DNA of 64,000 nt from Saccharothrix algeriensis. Its GTDB lineage: Bacteria > Actinomycetota > Actinomycetes > Mycobacteriales > Pseudonocardiaceae. A model generated the notes under the pieces. The model did not search any database. It worked only from the letters and a program-made list of their open reading frames with translations, and was not told the origin of the DNA. Of this stretch, positions 17,265 through 27,104 are shown piece after piece (position 1 is the stretch's first letter; each line of letters begins with the position of its first letter). The stretch lies in the NCBI RefSeq assembly GCF_016907655.1, contig NZ_JAFBCL010000001.1, positions 3,630,001 through 3,694,000 on the forward strand. Direction: 5' to 3'. Both the position numbers and the translations under genes were made by a program.

Positions 17265-19270
17265 TGGATGTCATCACCACCGGCTTCGGCATTCTCATCG
17301 CCGTCGCCCTCGTCGTCCTGGTCGCGTTGCTGATCATGATCAGCCGGTTGTTCCGCAAGATCGAGCAGGGCAAGGCGCTGATCATCTCCAAGGTGCGCAA
17401 GGTGGACGTGACGTTCACCGGCGCGATCGTGCTGCCGGTGCTGCACCGGGCCGAGATCATGGACATCTCGGTGAAGACGATCGAGATCCGCCGCTCCGGG
17501 GTCGAGGGCCTGATCTGCCGGGACAACATCCGCGCCGACATCCGCATCACGTTCTTCGTGCGGGTCAACAAGACCGTCGAGGACGTCATCAAGGTCGCCC
17601 AGGCCATCGGCACCGCGCGCGCCAGCGACGAGGCGACGCTGCAGGAGCTGTTCAACGCCAAGTTCTCCGAGGCGCTCAAGACCGTCGGCAAGCAGCTCGA
17701 CTTCGTCGACCTCTACACCAAGCGCAACGAGTTCCGCGACCAGATCATCGAGGTGATCGGCACCGACCTCAACGGCTACAGCCTGGAGGACGCGGCGATC
17801 GACTACCTGGAGCAGACGCCGATGGCGCAGCTCAACCCGTCGAACATCCTGGACGCGCAGGGCATCCGCAAGATCACCGAGCTGACCGCCATCGAGCACG
17901 TGCGCACCAACGAGTACCAGCGCGGCGAGGAGAAGGAGATCACGCGCCAGAACGTGGAGGCGCGCGAGGCGATCCTGGAGCTGGAGCGCCGCCGGGCCGA
18001 CGCGGAGATCAAGCAGAAGCGCGAGGTCGAGACCATGCGCGCCCGCGAGGAGGCCGAGATCGCCAAGGTGCAGGCGGAGGAGCGGCTCAAGGCCCACACC
18101 GCCAACATCCGCACCGACGAGCAGCTGGGCATCCAGCACGAGAACAAGAACCGCGAGATCGCGGTGGCGGAGAAGAACCGCGAGCGCGTGATCGCGATCG
18201 AGACCGAGCGCATCGAGAAGGACCGCCAGCTGGAGGTCATCGGCCGCGAGCGGGAGACCGAGCTGTCCCGCATCTCCGCCGACAAGGAGGTCGAGGGCGA
18301 GAAGCGGGCCATCGCCGAGGTCGTCCGCGAGCGCATCGCGGTGGAGAAGACCGTGGCCGAGCAGGAGGAGAACATCAAGCGGCTGCGGGCGGTCGAGGAG
18401 GCCGAGCGGCTGCGCCAGACCACCGTCATCGCGGCCGAGGCCGAGGCGCAGGAGGGCCTGGTCAAGGACATCAAGGCGGCCGAGGCCGCGGAGGCCGCGG
18501 CGAAGTTCAAGGCCCGCGAGGAGCTGCTGCTCGCCGAGGCGCGCCAGCAGGCCGCCGAGCTGGACACCCGGGCGATGATCCGGCTGGCCGAGGGCAAGCA
18601 GGCCGACGCGGCGGCGGCCGGCCTGGCCGACGTGCAGGTTCGGGAGCGCGACGCCGAGGCCGTCGAGAAGGTCGGCCGCGCGGAAGCCGTGGTGCAGCGG
18701 GAGAAGGCGCTGGTCGCCGCCGAGGCGATCCGCGAGAAGCTCAAGGGCGAGGCGGAGGGCCTGGCGGACAAGGCGAACGCCATGGCCGCGTTGGACGGCG
18801 CGACCCGCGAGCACGAGGAGTACCGGCTGCGCCTGGAGGCCGAGAAGGAGGTCCGGCTGGCCGGCATCGACGTGCAGCGGCAGGTGGCCGAGGCGCAGGC
18901 CCGCGTGCTGGCGACGGGGCTGGAGAACGCCGACATCGACATCGTGGGCGGCGACGGCATGTTCTTCGACCGGGTTGTCGGCGCGATCTCGGCCGGCAAG
19001 AGCCTCGACGGGTTCGTCGACCACTCCGACGTCGCGCGGACCCTCGGCGCCTCGTGGTTGAACGGCTCGGCCGACTTCACCCAGGACATCAGCCGCGTCC
19101 TGGGCTCGTTCGGCACCGGCGACCTGAAGGACCTCACCGTGTCGGCGCTGCTGCTCAAGCTGATCAACTCGGGCGGCCCGGACCAGGACAAGCTGCGCGA
19201 GCTGCTGGCCGCCGCGCAACGCCTCGGTGTCGCCGAGCGGCCGGTGGCCGCGCTCGCCACCCAGTCGTGA
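17264..19270 (+). CDS. Flotillin (YqiK-type SPFH protein)
   Basis: The 668-residue protein has an N-terminal membrane anchor (TGFGILIAVALVVLVALLIM), an SPFH/band-7 domain (about residues 30-200) and a very long Ala/Glu-rich coiled coil (about 215-560) with EAEA-type repeats typical of flotillins. The C-terminal 100 residues are globular (GGDGMFFDRVVGAISAGKSL). Flotillins scaffold membrane microdomains. It starts on the stop of the YqiJ-like gene and ends in a GTGA overlap with the giant ATPase gene, a tightly coupled three-gene operon. Confidence 0.95.
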   Translation: MDVITTGFGILIAVALVVLVALLIMISRLFRKIEQGKALIISKVRKVDVTFTGAIVLPVLHRAEIMDISVKTIEIRRSGVEGLICRDNIRADIRITFFVRVNKTVEDVIKVAQAIGTARASDEATLQELFNAKFSEALKTVGKQLDFVDLYTKRNEFRDQIIEVIGTDLNGYSLEDAAIDYLEQTPMAQLNPSNILDAQGIRKITELTAIEHVRTNEYQRGEEKEITRQNVEAREAILELERRRADAEIKQKREVETMRAREEAEIAKVQAEERLKAHTANIRTDEQLGIQHENKNREIAVAEKNRERVIAIETERIEKDRQLEVIGRERETELSRISADKEVEGEKRAIAEVVRERIAVEKTVAEQEENIKRLRAVEEAERLRQTTVIAAEAEAQEGLVKDIKAAEAAEAAAKFKAREELLLAEARQQAAELDTRAMIRLAEGKQADAAAAGLADVQVRERDAEAVEKVGRAEAVVQREKALVAAEAIREKLKGEAEGLADKANAMAALDGATREHEEYRLRLEAEKEVRLAGIDVQRQVAEAQARVLATGLENADIDIVGGDGMFFDRVVGAISAGKSLDGFVDHSDVARTLGASWLNGSADFTQDISRVLGSFGTGDLKDLTVSALLLKLINSGGPDQDKLRELLAAAQRLGVAERPVAALATQS

Positions 19271-22200
19271 CCGCTTCCGTGACCGCTTCAGCGACCACTC
19301 CCGCGACCGCTCCGGCGCCCGCGACCGCGGCAGCGACCGGGCCGGCGCCCGTCGCGCTGGACGCGGGCACCTACGAGGTGCTCCGGGCCCGGCTCGCCGA
19401 CCAGGCGGCCGGGCTCGCCCGGCGGGCCGAGGCCCTCAACGCGCGCCGGCTGGAGGTGTTCGGCAGCGCCGAGCTGACCCTCGTCGGCACGGAGCGGATC
19501 CGCACCGCCGACAACTGCGTCCCGCGCGACTGCGTGCCGGTCTCCGCCACCCGGACGAGCGGGTCGCGGGTCTCGGGGCTGATGCTGTTCGGCTACAACG
19601 CCCTCGCCGGCCTCAAGCCGGGGACGACGGTCGACGACGTGTTCTCGCTGCACCGCTTCACGCGCGACGGCGACGCGTTCCGGTTCGAGGACGCCGGCGA
19701 CGAGCTGCCCGGCCTGCTGCGGGACCCGCAGTTCCTGCGCGACTTCGCCGAGCTGTACCGGTACTACCGCGACACCCGGCTGGTGCGGCTGCGGCGGGTG
19801 GAGGGCAGGCTGCTCGCGGTGTTCCAGACCGGCGCGGGCGTCGGGGACACCAGGGTGCTGCGCTGGCAGGTCGGGCCCGACGGGACCGTGCGGTACCTGG
19901 ACAACCGGGGCGAGCGCGACCACGCCTTCCCGCCCTCGCACGACTTCGAGTGGACGCCGGTCGGCCGCGAGCACCACGTGCTGGGCCGCCACCCGCACAT
20001 CTCCGTCGAGGGCGAGGTCTTCGTCGAGACGGTCGGCGGCGACCTGACCGTCAAGGTGGAGAACGACACCGAGACCGGCGAGGGGATCTACCGCGAGCCG
20101 GTGGACGAGCCGCTGCAGTCGCTGGCCGACGCGGACGTGCAGTACGCGCGGGTCGGTCCGCTGGTCCTGCTGCGCATCCGCCCGTACAACGAGACCGCGT
20201 GGCGGCACCTGGTGTTCAACACCCGCACCAAGGACGTGGTGCGGCTGGACGGCATCGGCCAGGCGTGCCAACGGCTCCCCGAGGACCAGGGCCTGATCTT
20301 CCCCGGCGGCTACCACCTCGCCACCGGGGCGGGCCGGACGTTCGACACCGAGGTGGACGAGCTGGAGTTCGAGCGGGTCATCCGCTCCACCAACGGCGAG
20401 GACGTGCTCTACGTCTTCCACGCCCGCCGGGACGGCCGCTCGCTCCTGCTGCCCTACAACGTGATCCGCAAGGAGGTCGCGACCCCGCTGACGTGCCACG
20501 GGTACTCGCTGTTCGACGACGGCACGATGGTGGTCTTCCGCGTGCTCGGCGACGAGCCGACCCGCGTGCACCCGATGCAGGTGTGGCAGACGCCGTACCT
20601 GTCCGACGCCTACGCCGCCGCGCAGCCGGTCGGCACCGGGCCGCTGGAGCGGGTCGGCAACGCCGACCTGGTGCGCGGCATCTCGGACTGCCTGTCGGTG
20701 AGCCGGCTGGCCGGCGGGATGACGCCCTCCGCGCCCGTCTTCGAGGACCTGATCGCCTCGTGCGCCAGGGTGTTCGACTCCTACCACTGGCTGGGCGACC
20801 CGGAGCTGGGCGACCTGCGCACCCCGCTGACCGAGGTGCGCGCGACCGCCGAGCAGGTGCTCGACGAGTTCGAGACCGTCCAGGCGCTGACCGACCAGGC
20901 CGCGGCGGAGCTGGCCGAGGCGGCGGAGCGGATCGCGTCGACCGTCCGCCTCGCCCGCGGCGAGGCGCCCGCCGGCGCGGACGGGTGGGTGCGGCTGCTG
21001 GCCGACCTCCGCGCCGAGCAGGGCCACCTGGTCACCCTCCGGGAGCTGCGCTACGCCGACCTGGCCCGCATCGACGCGCTGGCGGACGAGCTGGCCGCCG
21101 AACTCGGCTCCGCGGCCCGGCGCGCGGTCGAGCACCTGCGGCGGGACGACGCGTTCGCCGGCTACCACGAGCAGGTGGCGGCGCTGGTGGACCGGGCCGG
21201 GGCGATCCGCACGGTCGCCGAGGCCGAGCCGGTCACCGCGGAACTGGCCGAGCGCCAGCGGGGGATCGAGGTGCTGGCCGAGGTCGTCGGCACGCTCGAC
21301 ATCGCCGACGCCACCGTGCGCACGTCGATCCTGGAGCGCATCGGCGAGGTCCTGGGCGGGTTCAACCGCGCACGGGCCACTGTGGACGGTCGGCGGCGCG
21401 ACCTCGCGGCCACCGAGGGCCGCGCCGAGTTCGCCGCCGAGTTCGCGCTGCTGGGGCAGGCCGTCACGGGCGCGCTCGCGGTCGCCGACACCCCCCAGCG
21501 CTGCGACGAGCAGCTCGGCCGGTTGCTGCTGCACCTGGAGGGCCTGGAGACGCGGTTCGGGGAGTTCGACGACTTCCTGGCGCGGCTGGTGGACCGGCGG
21601 GCCGACGTCTACGAGGCGTTCTCCTCGCGCAAGCAGGCGCTGCTGGACGACCGCGCCCGCCGCGCGGACCGGCTCGCCGAGTCGGCCGAGCGCATCCTGG
21701 CCGGCATCGCGCGGCGGGCCGCGGCGCTCGGGTCGCTGGACGAGGTCAACACCTACTTCGCGTCCGACCCGATGGTCGTCAAGGTCCGGGCCGTGGCCGG
21801 GGAGCTGCGCGACCTGGGCGACCAGGTGCGCGCCGAGGAGCTGGACGGGCGGGTGCTGGCCGCCCGGCAGGAGGCGGGCCGCGCGCTGCGCGACCGGCTC
21901 GACCTGTTCGACGGCGAGACGATCAGGCTGGGCAGGCACCGGTTCGCGGTCAACACCCAGCCGCTGGACCTGACCCTCGTGCCGGGGGGCGACGGGCTGT
22001 CGTTCGCCATCACCGGCACGGACTTCCGCGCCCCGGTGCAGGACCCGGGTTTCGCGGCCACCAGGCCGTTCTGGGACCAGCTGCTGGTGTCCGAGACCGC
22101 CGAGGTCTACCGGGCGGAGCACCTGGCCGCGGCGGTCCTCGCCGAGCGGCCGGCGGCCGAGCTGCACGCCGCCGCGGCCGGGGGCACGCTGCCCGACCTG

Positions 22201-24180
22201 GTCCGCCGGGCCGCCGAGGCCCGGCTCGACGAGGGCTACGAGCGCGGCGTGCACGACCACGACGCCGCGAGGATCCTCGACGCGCTGCTGCCCCTGCACG
22301 CGGGCGCGGGCGTGCTGCGCTACCCGCCGTCCGCGCGGGCCGCCGCGCAGCTGCTGTGGGCGCGGTCCGACGAGGGGACCAGGGCCCGCTGGTCGCGCCG
22401 GGCCGCGTCGCTGGGCCGCGCGCGGGCGAAGTTCGGGCACACCGCGGCGATCGACGGGCTGTGCGCGGAACTGGCCGGGCACGCCGGCGACCCGCTGGCC
22501 GGCGAGTACCTGTTCGAGGAGCTGTGCGGCACGCCGTTCGGGTTCGCCACCAGCGCCGCCGCGCGGGCGCTGACCGGGGCGTTCCACCGGGCCCTGGGCG
22601 ACCGCGCGGAGTTCGAGGAGGACCTGCGCGCGTTCCCGGACCTGGACGACCGCCGCGCGCTGGTGGAGGGCTGGTACGAGGCGTTCCTGGCCGGCCGCGA
22701 CGACCCGGACCTGCCCGAGGCGGTCGCCCTCGAGCTGTGCGGCGACCTGCCGCGGCGCGAGTCGTCCGCGCAGCTGCGGGCCACTGTGGACGGTCTGCTC
22801 GGCGCGCACCCCCGGATCACCGACCGCCGGCTGGACTTCCGGCTGGACGAGCTGCTGGCCCGCACCCGGCGGTTCCGCGAGGAGCGCGCACCCGCGTTCC
22901 GCGCCTACCAGAAGCTGCGCAACGACCTGGTGGCGCGGGAGAGGCAGCGGCTGCGGCTGGACGAGTACCGGCCGCGGGTGATGAGCGCGTTCGTGCGCAA
23001 CCGGTTGCTCGACGAGGTCTACCTGCCGCTGATCGGCGACAACCTGGCCAAGCAGCTCGGCGCGGCGGGCGAGGGCAAGCGCACCGACCAGATGGGCCTG
23101 CTGCTGCTGATCTCCCCGCCCGGCTACGGCAAGACGACGCTGGTGGAGTACGTCGCCAACCGGCTCGGGCTGGTGTTCGTCAAGGTCAACGGACCGGCGC
23201 TGGGCCACGACGTGACCAGCGTCGACCCGGCCGACGCGCCGAACGCCACCGCGCGGCAGGAGGTGGAGAAGATCTCCTTCGCCCTGGAGAGCGGCAACAA
23301 CGTGCTGCTCTACCTGGACGACATCCAGCACACGTCGCCGGAGCTGCTCCAGAAGTTCATCTCCCTGTGCGACGCCCAGCGCCGCATGGAAGGCGTGTGG
23401 AACGGCCGCACCCGCACCTACGACCTGCGCGGCAAGCGGTTCGCGGTGTGCATGGCGGGCAACCCGTACACCGAGTCGGGGCAGCGGTTCCGGGTGCCCG
23501 ACATGCTGGCCAACCGCGCCGACGTGTGGAACCTGGGCGACGTGCTGTCCGGCCGCGAGGACCTGTTCGCGCTGAGCTACGTCGAGAACGCGCTGACCTC
23601 CAACGCCGTGCTGGCCCCGCTGTCCACCAGGGACCGGGGCGACGTGGAGCTGCTGGTCCGGATGGCCCGGGGCGAGCAGGTCCGCGCGGACCTGCTGAGC
23701 CACCCGTACACCCCGGTCGAGCTGGAGCAGGTGCTCTCCGTGCTGCGCAAGCTGCTGCGCGTGCAGGAGGTCGTGCTGGCCAACAACCAGGCTTACATCG
23801 CCTCCGCCGCGCAGTCGGAGGAGTCCCGCGTCGAACCGCCGTTCCGCCTCCAGGGCTCCTACCGCAACATGAACAAGCTGGCGGAGAGGATCGTGCCGGT
23901 GATGAACGACGCGGAGCTGGCGGCCGTCGTCGACGACCACTACCTCGGCGAGGCGCAGGCGCTGACGACCGGCGCGGAGGCGAACCTGTTGAAGCTGGCC
24001 GAGTTGCGCGGCACGCTGACCGCCGAGCAGGCCCGGCGGTGGGACGAGGTCAAGGCCGCCTACCGGCGCGCCCGGGCCCTGGGCGGCGCGGACGGCGACC
24101 CGGTGAGCCGGGCCGTGGGCGCGGTGGGGCTGCTGGCGGACCGGGTGGGCGGGGCGATCGACCGCCTGGCGCAGCGCTAG
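19267..24180 (+). CDS. Giant DUF3686-type AAA+ ATPase (so-called DNA repair ATPase)
   Basis: The 1637-residue cytoplasmic protein has an Ala/Thr/Pro-rich N-terminus, then a DUF3686-like region (about 35-480; ELTLVGTERIRTADNCVPRD, LFGYNALAGLKPGTTVDDVF). Helical coiled-coil segments follow (about 530-900), then a middle region of unknown fold. The C-terminal AAA+ module has Walker A PPGYGKTT (Lys1289), Walker B VLLYLDDIQH (Asp1351, Asp1352) and a sensor-like MAGNPYTESG. The family is labelled DNA repair ATPase in databases on weak grounds. The GTG at 19267 overlaps the flotillin TGA by 4 nt. The coupling implies that it works with the flotillin membrane scaffold. Its substrate is unknown. Confidence 0.9.
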   Translation: MTASVTASATTPATAPAPATAAATGPAPVALDAGTYEVLRARLADQAAGLARRAEALNARRLEVFGSAELTLVGTERIRTADNCVPRDCVPVSATRTSGSRVSGLMLFGYNALAGLKPGTTVDDVFSLHRFTRDGDAFRFEDAGDELPGLLRDPQFLRDFAELYRYYRDTRLVRLRRVEGRLLAVFQTGAGVGDTRVLRWQVGPDGTVRYLDNRGERDHAFPPSHDFEWTPVGREHHVLGRHPHISVEGEVFVETVGGDLTVKVENDTETGEGIYREPVDEPLQSLADADVQYARVGPLVLLRIRPYNETAWRHLVFNTRTKDVVRLDGIGQACQRLPEDQGLIFPGGYHLATGAGRTFDTEVDELEFERVIRSTNGEDVLYVFHARRDGRSLLLPYNVIRKEVATPLTCHGYSLFDDGTMVVFRVLGDEPTRVHPMQVWQTPYLSDAYAAAQPVGTGPLERVGNADLVRGISDCLSVSRLAGGMTPSAPVFEDLIASCARVFDSYHWLGDPELGDLRTPLTEVRATAEQVLDEFETVQALTDQAAAELAEAAERIASTVRLARGEAPAGADGWVRLLADLRAEQGHLVTLRELRYADLARIDALADELAAELGSAARRAVEHLRRDDAFAGYHEQVAALVDRAGAIRTVAEAEPVTAELAERQRGIEVLAEVVGTLDIADATVRTSILERIGEVLGGFNRARATVDGRRRDLAATEGRAEFAAEFALLGQAVTGALAVADTPQRCDEQLGRLLLHLEGLETRFGEFDDFLARLVDRRADVYEAFSSRKQALLDDRARRADRLAESAERILAGIARRAAALGSLDEVNTYFASDPMVVKVRAVAGELRDLGDQVRAEELDGRVLAARQEAGRALRDRLDLFDGETIRLGRHRFAVNTQPLDLTLVPGGDGLSFAITGTDFRAPVQDPGFAATRPFWDQLLVSETAEVYRAEHLAAAVLAERPAAELHAAAAGGTLPDLVRRAAEARLDEGYERGVHDHDAARILDALLPLHAGAGVLRYPPSARAAAQLLWARSDEGTRARWSRRAASLGRARAKFGHTAAIDGLCAELAGHAGDPLAGEYLFEELCGTPFGFATSAAARALTGAFHRALGDRAEFEEDLRAFPDLDDRRALVEGWYEAFLAGRDDPDLPEAVALELCGDLPRRESSAQLRATVDGLLGAHPRITDRRLDFRLDELLARTRRFREERAPAFRAYQKLRNDLVARERQRLRLDEYRPRVMSAFVRNRLLDEVYLPLIGDNLAKQLGAAGEGKRTDQMGLLLLISPPGYGKTTLVEYVANRLGLVFVKVNGPALGHDVTSVDPADAPNATARQEVEKISFALESGNNVLLYLDDIQHTSPELLQKFISLCDAQRRMEGVWNGRTRTYDLRGKRFAVCMAGNPYTESGQRFRVPDMLANRADVWNLGDVLSGREDLFALSYVENALTSNAVLAPLSTRDRGDVELLVRMARGEQVRADLLSHPYTPVELEQVLSVLRKLLRVQEVVLANNQAYIASAAQSEESRVEPPFRLQGSYRNMNKLAERIVPVMNDAELAAVVDDHYLGEAQALTTGAEANLLKLAELRGTLTAEQARRWDEVKAAYRRARALGGADGDPVSRAVGAVGLLADRVGGAIDRLAQR

Positions 24181-24278
24181 GAGCGCTGCCGGGGGCCGGG
24201 GCCGGCGCGGTGCCGTGACCGGCTCGTGCGCGGCGCCGGTATCCGGTTCCGGTGCGGTGTCGGTTCCGGGGACCGGCG

Positions 24279-24836
24279 CTAGGACCGACCCCGGCCGCGG
24301 CGGGGCCGGTCCTCGTCCGGCTCGCAGGCGATGCCGTCCCGGTCCGGGTCCAGCCGGTGCCGGTCCCGGCCGCGGACCTCGATGCGGGTCAGGCCGTGCT
24401 CGCGCAGCCACTCGCAGGCTTGCCGGACGCCCAGCGGGAGCAGCCACGGGACGCAGCCGCCGTCGGTGGCGTAGTTGCGGTCGCAGTGGTCCGGGCGCGG
24501 GCGGGTCGGCGGCGCGCTCGGCCTGCCCGGCGCGGCGGGCGTCGTCGTCACCTGCGGTGGACCGGGCGGCGGGTCGGCCGACGTCGCCGTGCCGGTCGCG
24601 ACCTGCTGCGCGGGTGGCGGCGGCGGTGGCGGCGCCAGGACCGCCGTCGTGGACTGGTGGATCCCGATGGTGGTCGTGTGGGTGGCGCTCAGCTCACCCG
24701 GCGGCGCGGGGGCCAGGTCCACCCGCCGCACGTCCACCGGGCGCGGTCCGCCCATCGTGAGCACCATCGCCAGCGAAGCGCCGAGCACCAGCACCCCTGC
24801 CATCCCGGCTAACGTGACACGCCTGCCCCTGCTCAT
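24279..24836 (-). CDS. Membrane-anchored excalibur calcium-binding-domain protein
   Basis: The 185-residue protein has an N-terminal signal anchor (LAGMAGVLVLGASLAMVL) with no clear cleavage site. A Pro/Thr-rich extracytoplasmic linker (about 40-115) follows. The C-terminal domain carries four cysteines and ends in the excalibur motif DPDRDGIACE, in which the DxDxDG loop should bind calcium. The ATG at 24836 is preceded by GCAGGG. Such proteins are exported and usually of unknown role in actinobacteria. It converges with the giant ATPase gene. Confidence 0.85.
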   Translation of the reverse strand: MSRGRRVTLAGMAGVLVLGASLAMVLTMGGPRPVDVRRVDLAPAPPGELSATHTTTIGIHQSTTAVLAPPPPPPPAQQVATGTATSADPPPGPPQVTTTPAAPGRPSAPPTRPRPDHCDRNYATDGGCVPWLLPLGVRQACEWLREHGLTRIEVRGRDRHRLDPDRDGIACEPDEDRPRRGRGRS

Positions 24837-25241
24837 CCCTGCACCCGCTCCAGACGGCACACCACGGTGGTCACGTGGAATCGCTCCACCGCCCGAAGGC
24901 GTTACGCGCCATGGTGTTCGGGCAGGTGAGCGATCTCCGTCCACTCTTCACACCACACCCACCGGCGGTGGAATCCCCGGCCTGCCAAGGTGATCCGCCG
25001 ACTCGACCGCCCGACGGCGGAGGGGGAGCCGGAGACCGCGGCACCGGGCCCGCGGGCGCCGCGGGGGACCCCGGTATAGGCGATCGCCCGACATCACACC
25101 CGTCGTTGCTCCGTTCGGAACGCGCGGTTGGGCCGATGAGACCTTTGTCGCATCGGGGACGCCGATGGCGGTGCCTAGCATGAGGAACGTTCGGTGCGTC
25201 GATCCGCACCGCGTACCCGAGCACCGAGAGGTTCACAGCCC
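24837..25241. other. 400-bp divergent intergenic region
   Basis: It separates the excalibur gene from the glutamate-binding protein gene and should hold both promoters. No strong -10/-35 pair, terminator or operator could be assigned. Short open frames on both strands lack any family signal. Confidence 0.4.
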
Positions 25242-26069
25242 ATGCTGTTGCGACGACTGCTGCCCGCGACCGCGGTGGTGGCAGCGCTCACGCTCGTCTC
25301 CGCCTGCGGTGGAGCCGGCGACGACACGCTCGAAGGCAAGGCCGACGACGGCAACCTGACCATCGGCATCCGGTTCGACCAGCCCGGCATGGCGCAGCGC
25401 AGGCTCGACGGCAAGTACGTCGGGTTCGACGTGGACGTCGCCAAGTACGTGGCGGAGCAGCTCGGCGTGCCCGAGTCCGGCATCACCTGGAAGGAAGCCC
25501 GCTCCGCCAACCGGGAGGACATGATCACCAGCGGCGACGTGGACTTCGTCGTCGCCACCTACTCGATCACCGACAAGCGCAAGGAGCAGGTCTCCTTCGC
25601 CGGGCCGTACTTCCAGACCGGCCAGGGCCTGCTGGTGCGCTACACCGAGGCCGACATCACCGGCCCGCAGACGTTGAACGGCAAGAAGCTCTGCTCGGTG
25701 ACCGCCTCGACGTCCGCGCAGAAGGTCAAGACGGAGTTCGCGCAGGGCGTGCAGCTGGTGGAGTACGGCCAGTACTCCGACTGCGTCACGGGGCTGCTGG
25801 CGGGCAACGTCGACGCCGTCACGACCGACGAGGCGATCCTCGCGGGCTACGTCGCGGAGAACCCGGAGCTGCTGAAGCTGGTGGGCGAGGCGTTCACCAC
25901 CGAGCGGTACGGCGTGGGCCTGGCCAAGGCCGACTCCGAGGGGCGGGCGAAGGTCAACGCCGCCCTGGAGAAGATGGTCCGGTCCGGCGAGTGGCGCCGG
26001 GCGCTGGAGCGCAACATCGGCCGCTCCGGCGTGAAGCTGCCGGAACCCCCGCAGGTCACCGAGAAGTAG
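25242..26069 (+). CDS. Glutamate-type ABC substrate-binding lipoprotein
   Basis: The 275-residue protein has a lipoprotein signal peptide (VSAC, Cys22) and a family 3 solute-binding fold. Visible family marks are [29 protein letters not shown] and [20 protein letters not shown], closest in type to the actinobacterial GluB. It should capture glutamate or a similar amino acid outside the membrane. GAGAGG precedes the ATG. Unusually, no permease or ATPase gene is adjacent, so it must use a transporter encoded elsewhere. Confidence 0.92.
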   Translation: MLLRRLLPATAVVAALTLVSACGGAGDDTLEGKADDGNLTIGIRFDQPGMAQRRLDGKYVGFDVDVAKYVAEQLGVPESGITWKEARSANREDMITSGDVDFVVATYSITDKRKEQVSFAGPYFQTGQGLLVRYTEADITGPQTLNGKKLCSVTASTSAQKVKTEFAQGVQLVEYGQYSDCVTGLLAGNVDAVTTDEAILAGYVAENPELLKLVGEAFTTERYGVGLAKADSEGRAKVNAALEKMVRSGEWRRALERNIGRSGVKLPEPPQVTEK

Positions 26070-26287
26070 GGGCGGGGGCCGTTCACCGGCCGGTGTTCGG
26101 TGGTAGTGCTGGGCGTGGCCAACCGTTACGCTCGCCAGCGCAGGCCGTGGTTTCTGTGTTCGTGTCTCACGCTCGCGGAACGACGCGCGGGCGTGCGCTC
26201 CCCGCTCCTCCGGGGCGGGGTGGACGCCCCGGGACGGCCGGGGCTGCACGGTGCAGCCCCAAGCTTTCCTGCGATGGAGGCAGGTAC

Positions 26288-26491
26288 ATGGCACTGGGCA
26301 CTGTCAAGTGGTTCAACTCCGAGAAGGGCTTCGGCTTCATCGCCCAGGAGAACGGCGGGCCGGACGTGTTCGTCCACTACTCGGAGATCCAGGGTCAGGG
26401 GTTCCGGACGCTGGAGGAGAACGAGCGGGTCGAGTTCGAGATCGGCCAGGGCACCAAGGGTCCGCAGGCCCAGAACGTGCGGAAGGTCTGA
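26288..26491 (+). CDS. cspA: Cold-shock protein
   Basis: The 67-residue single-domain protein binds single-stranded RNA and DNA as a chaperone. RNP1 (KGFGFI) and RNP2 (VFVHYS) are intact, and the start [20 protein letters not shown] is the standard actinobacterial form. A 5' untranslated region contains a near-perfect hairpin (GGGGCTGCAC/GTGCAGCCCC, 26240-26260) just before the GGAGG ribosome site (26276-26280 region), which may influence cold-dependent translation. A strong terminator follows. Confidence 0.97.
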   Translation: MALGTVKWFNSEKGFGFIAQENGGPDVFVHYSEIQGQGFRTLEENERVEFEIGQGTKGPQAQNVRKV

Positions 26492-26504
26492 TCCCCTTCA
26501 CGAC

Positions 26505-26542
26505 GACAGGCCCCCGACCGGTTCCCCGGTCGGGGGCCTGTC
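26505..26542 (+). terminator. Terminator after cspA
   Basis: The inverted repeat ACAGGCCCCCGACCGG (26506-26521) pairs perfectly with CCGGTCGGGGGCCTGT (26526-26541) over a 4-nt loop. It stands 14 bp after the cspA stop and could also serve the convergent gene at 26597. Confidence 0.9.
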
Positions 26543-26596
26543 GCGTGATCGGGCGCCGCGACCGGGGTCGGCGAGGACCTCCGGGGCCGGCGGCGG

Positions 26597-26905
26597 TCAC
26601 AGGCCGCGCTGGCGGGCCTCCCACTCCAGGCGCTGCATGACCCACTCCGTGGCCAGCGCCTGCGGCGAGGTCTGCCGCTCGGCGGCCAGCTCCTTCAGCT
26701 GCTCGTTCGCCACCAGCTGGAGGCGGAGCTGGTAGACCTGCGCGTTGCCGAAGCTGTTGCCGGTCGTCGTCTCGGCGTCCGCGGTCTCCGGCGCGAGCGC
26801 CGCCAGGTACGAGGTCAGCTCCTCGTCGGGCAGGAGTTCCTCCTGCTCCTTGGCCGGCGGGCGGTGGCGGCCGGACCTGTTGCGTCCTAGCGATCCAAGT
26901 GGCAC
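26597..26905 (-). CDS. Small protein with ribbon-helix-helix-like C-terminus
   Basis: The 102-residue protein has a basic N-terminus (LGRNRSGRHRPP), an acidic middle and a C-terminal segment (QVYQLRLQLVANEQLKELAA, then ERQTSPQALATEWVMQRLEW). That segment reads like a ribbon-helix-helix of antitoxin or CopG type. The GTG at 26905 lies 6 nt after TATCGT, suggesting a leaderless start; an in-frame GTG at 26959 is the alternative. No toxin gene is adjacent. Function is unknown. Confidence 0.7.
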   Translation of the reverse strand: MPLGSLGRNRSGRHRPPAKEQEELLPDEELTSYLAALAPETADAETTTGNSFGNAQVYQLRLQLVANEQLKELAAERQTSPQALATEWVMQRLEWEARQRGL

Positions 26906-27104
26906 CGCGCCACGATAACGGTTGCGTTGCGGAACGGTCCGAACTGTGGCTCTGCTCACAGGTCTGTGCCTGGAGAGGCCCCCGCGCCAGGGGGAGGAAC
27001 GCGGGGGCCGGAGGGGATCTCCACAGGCGCTGACCGGGGGTGTGTCAGCAATTCGGATTGTTGCACGTGCACGTGGGCCTGGGGAGTGGGTTGACCGTAA
27101 ATCT

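Noticed and set aside
24871..25236. Overlapping ORFs on both strands in the gap before the glutamate-binding gene
   Set aside because: No start signal, no homology that I recognise, and the region should hold divergent promoters.
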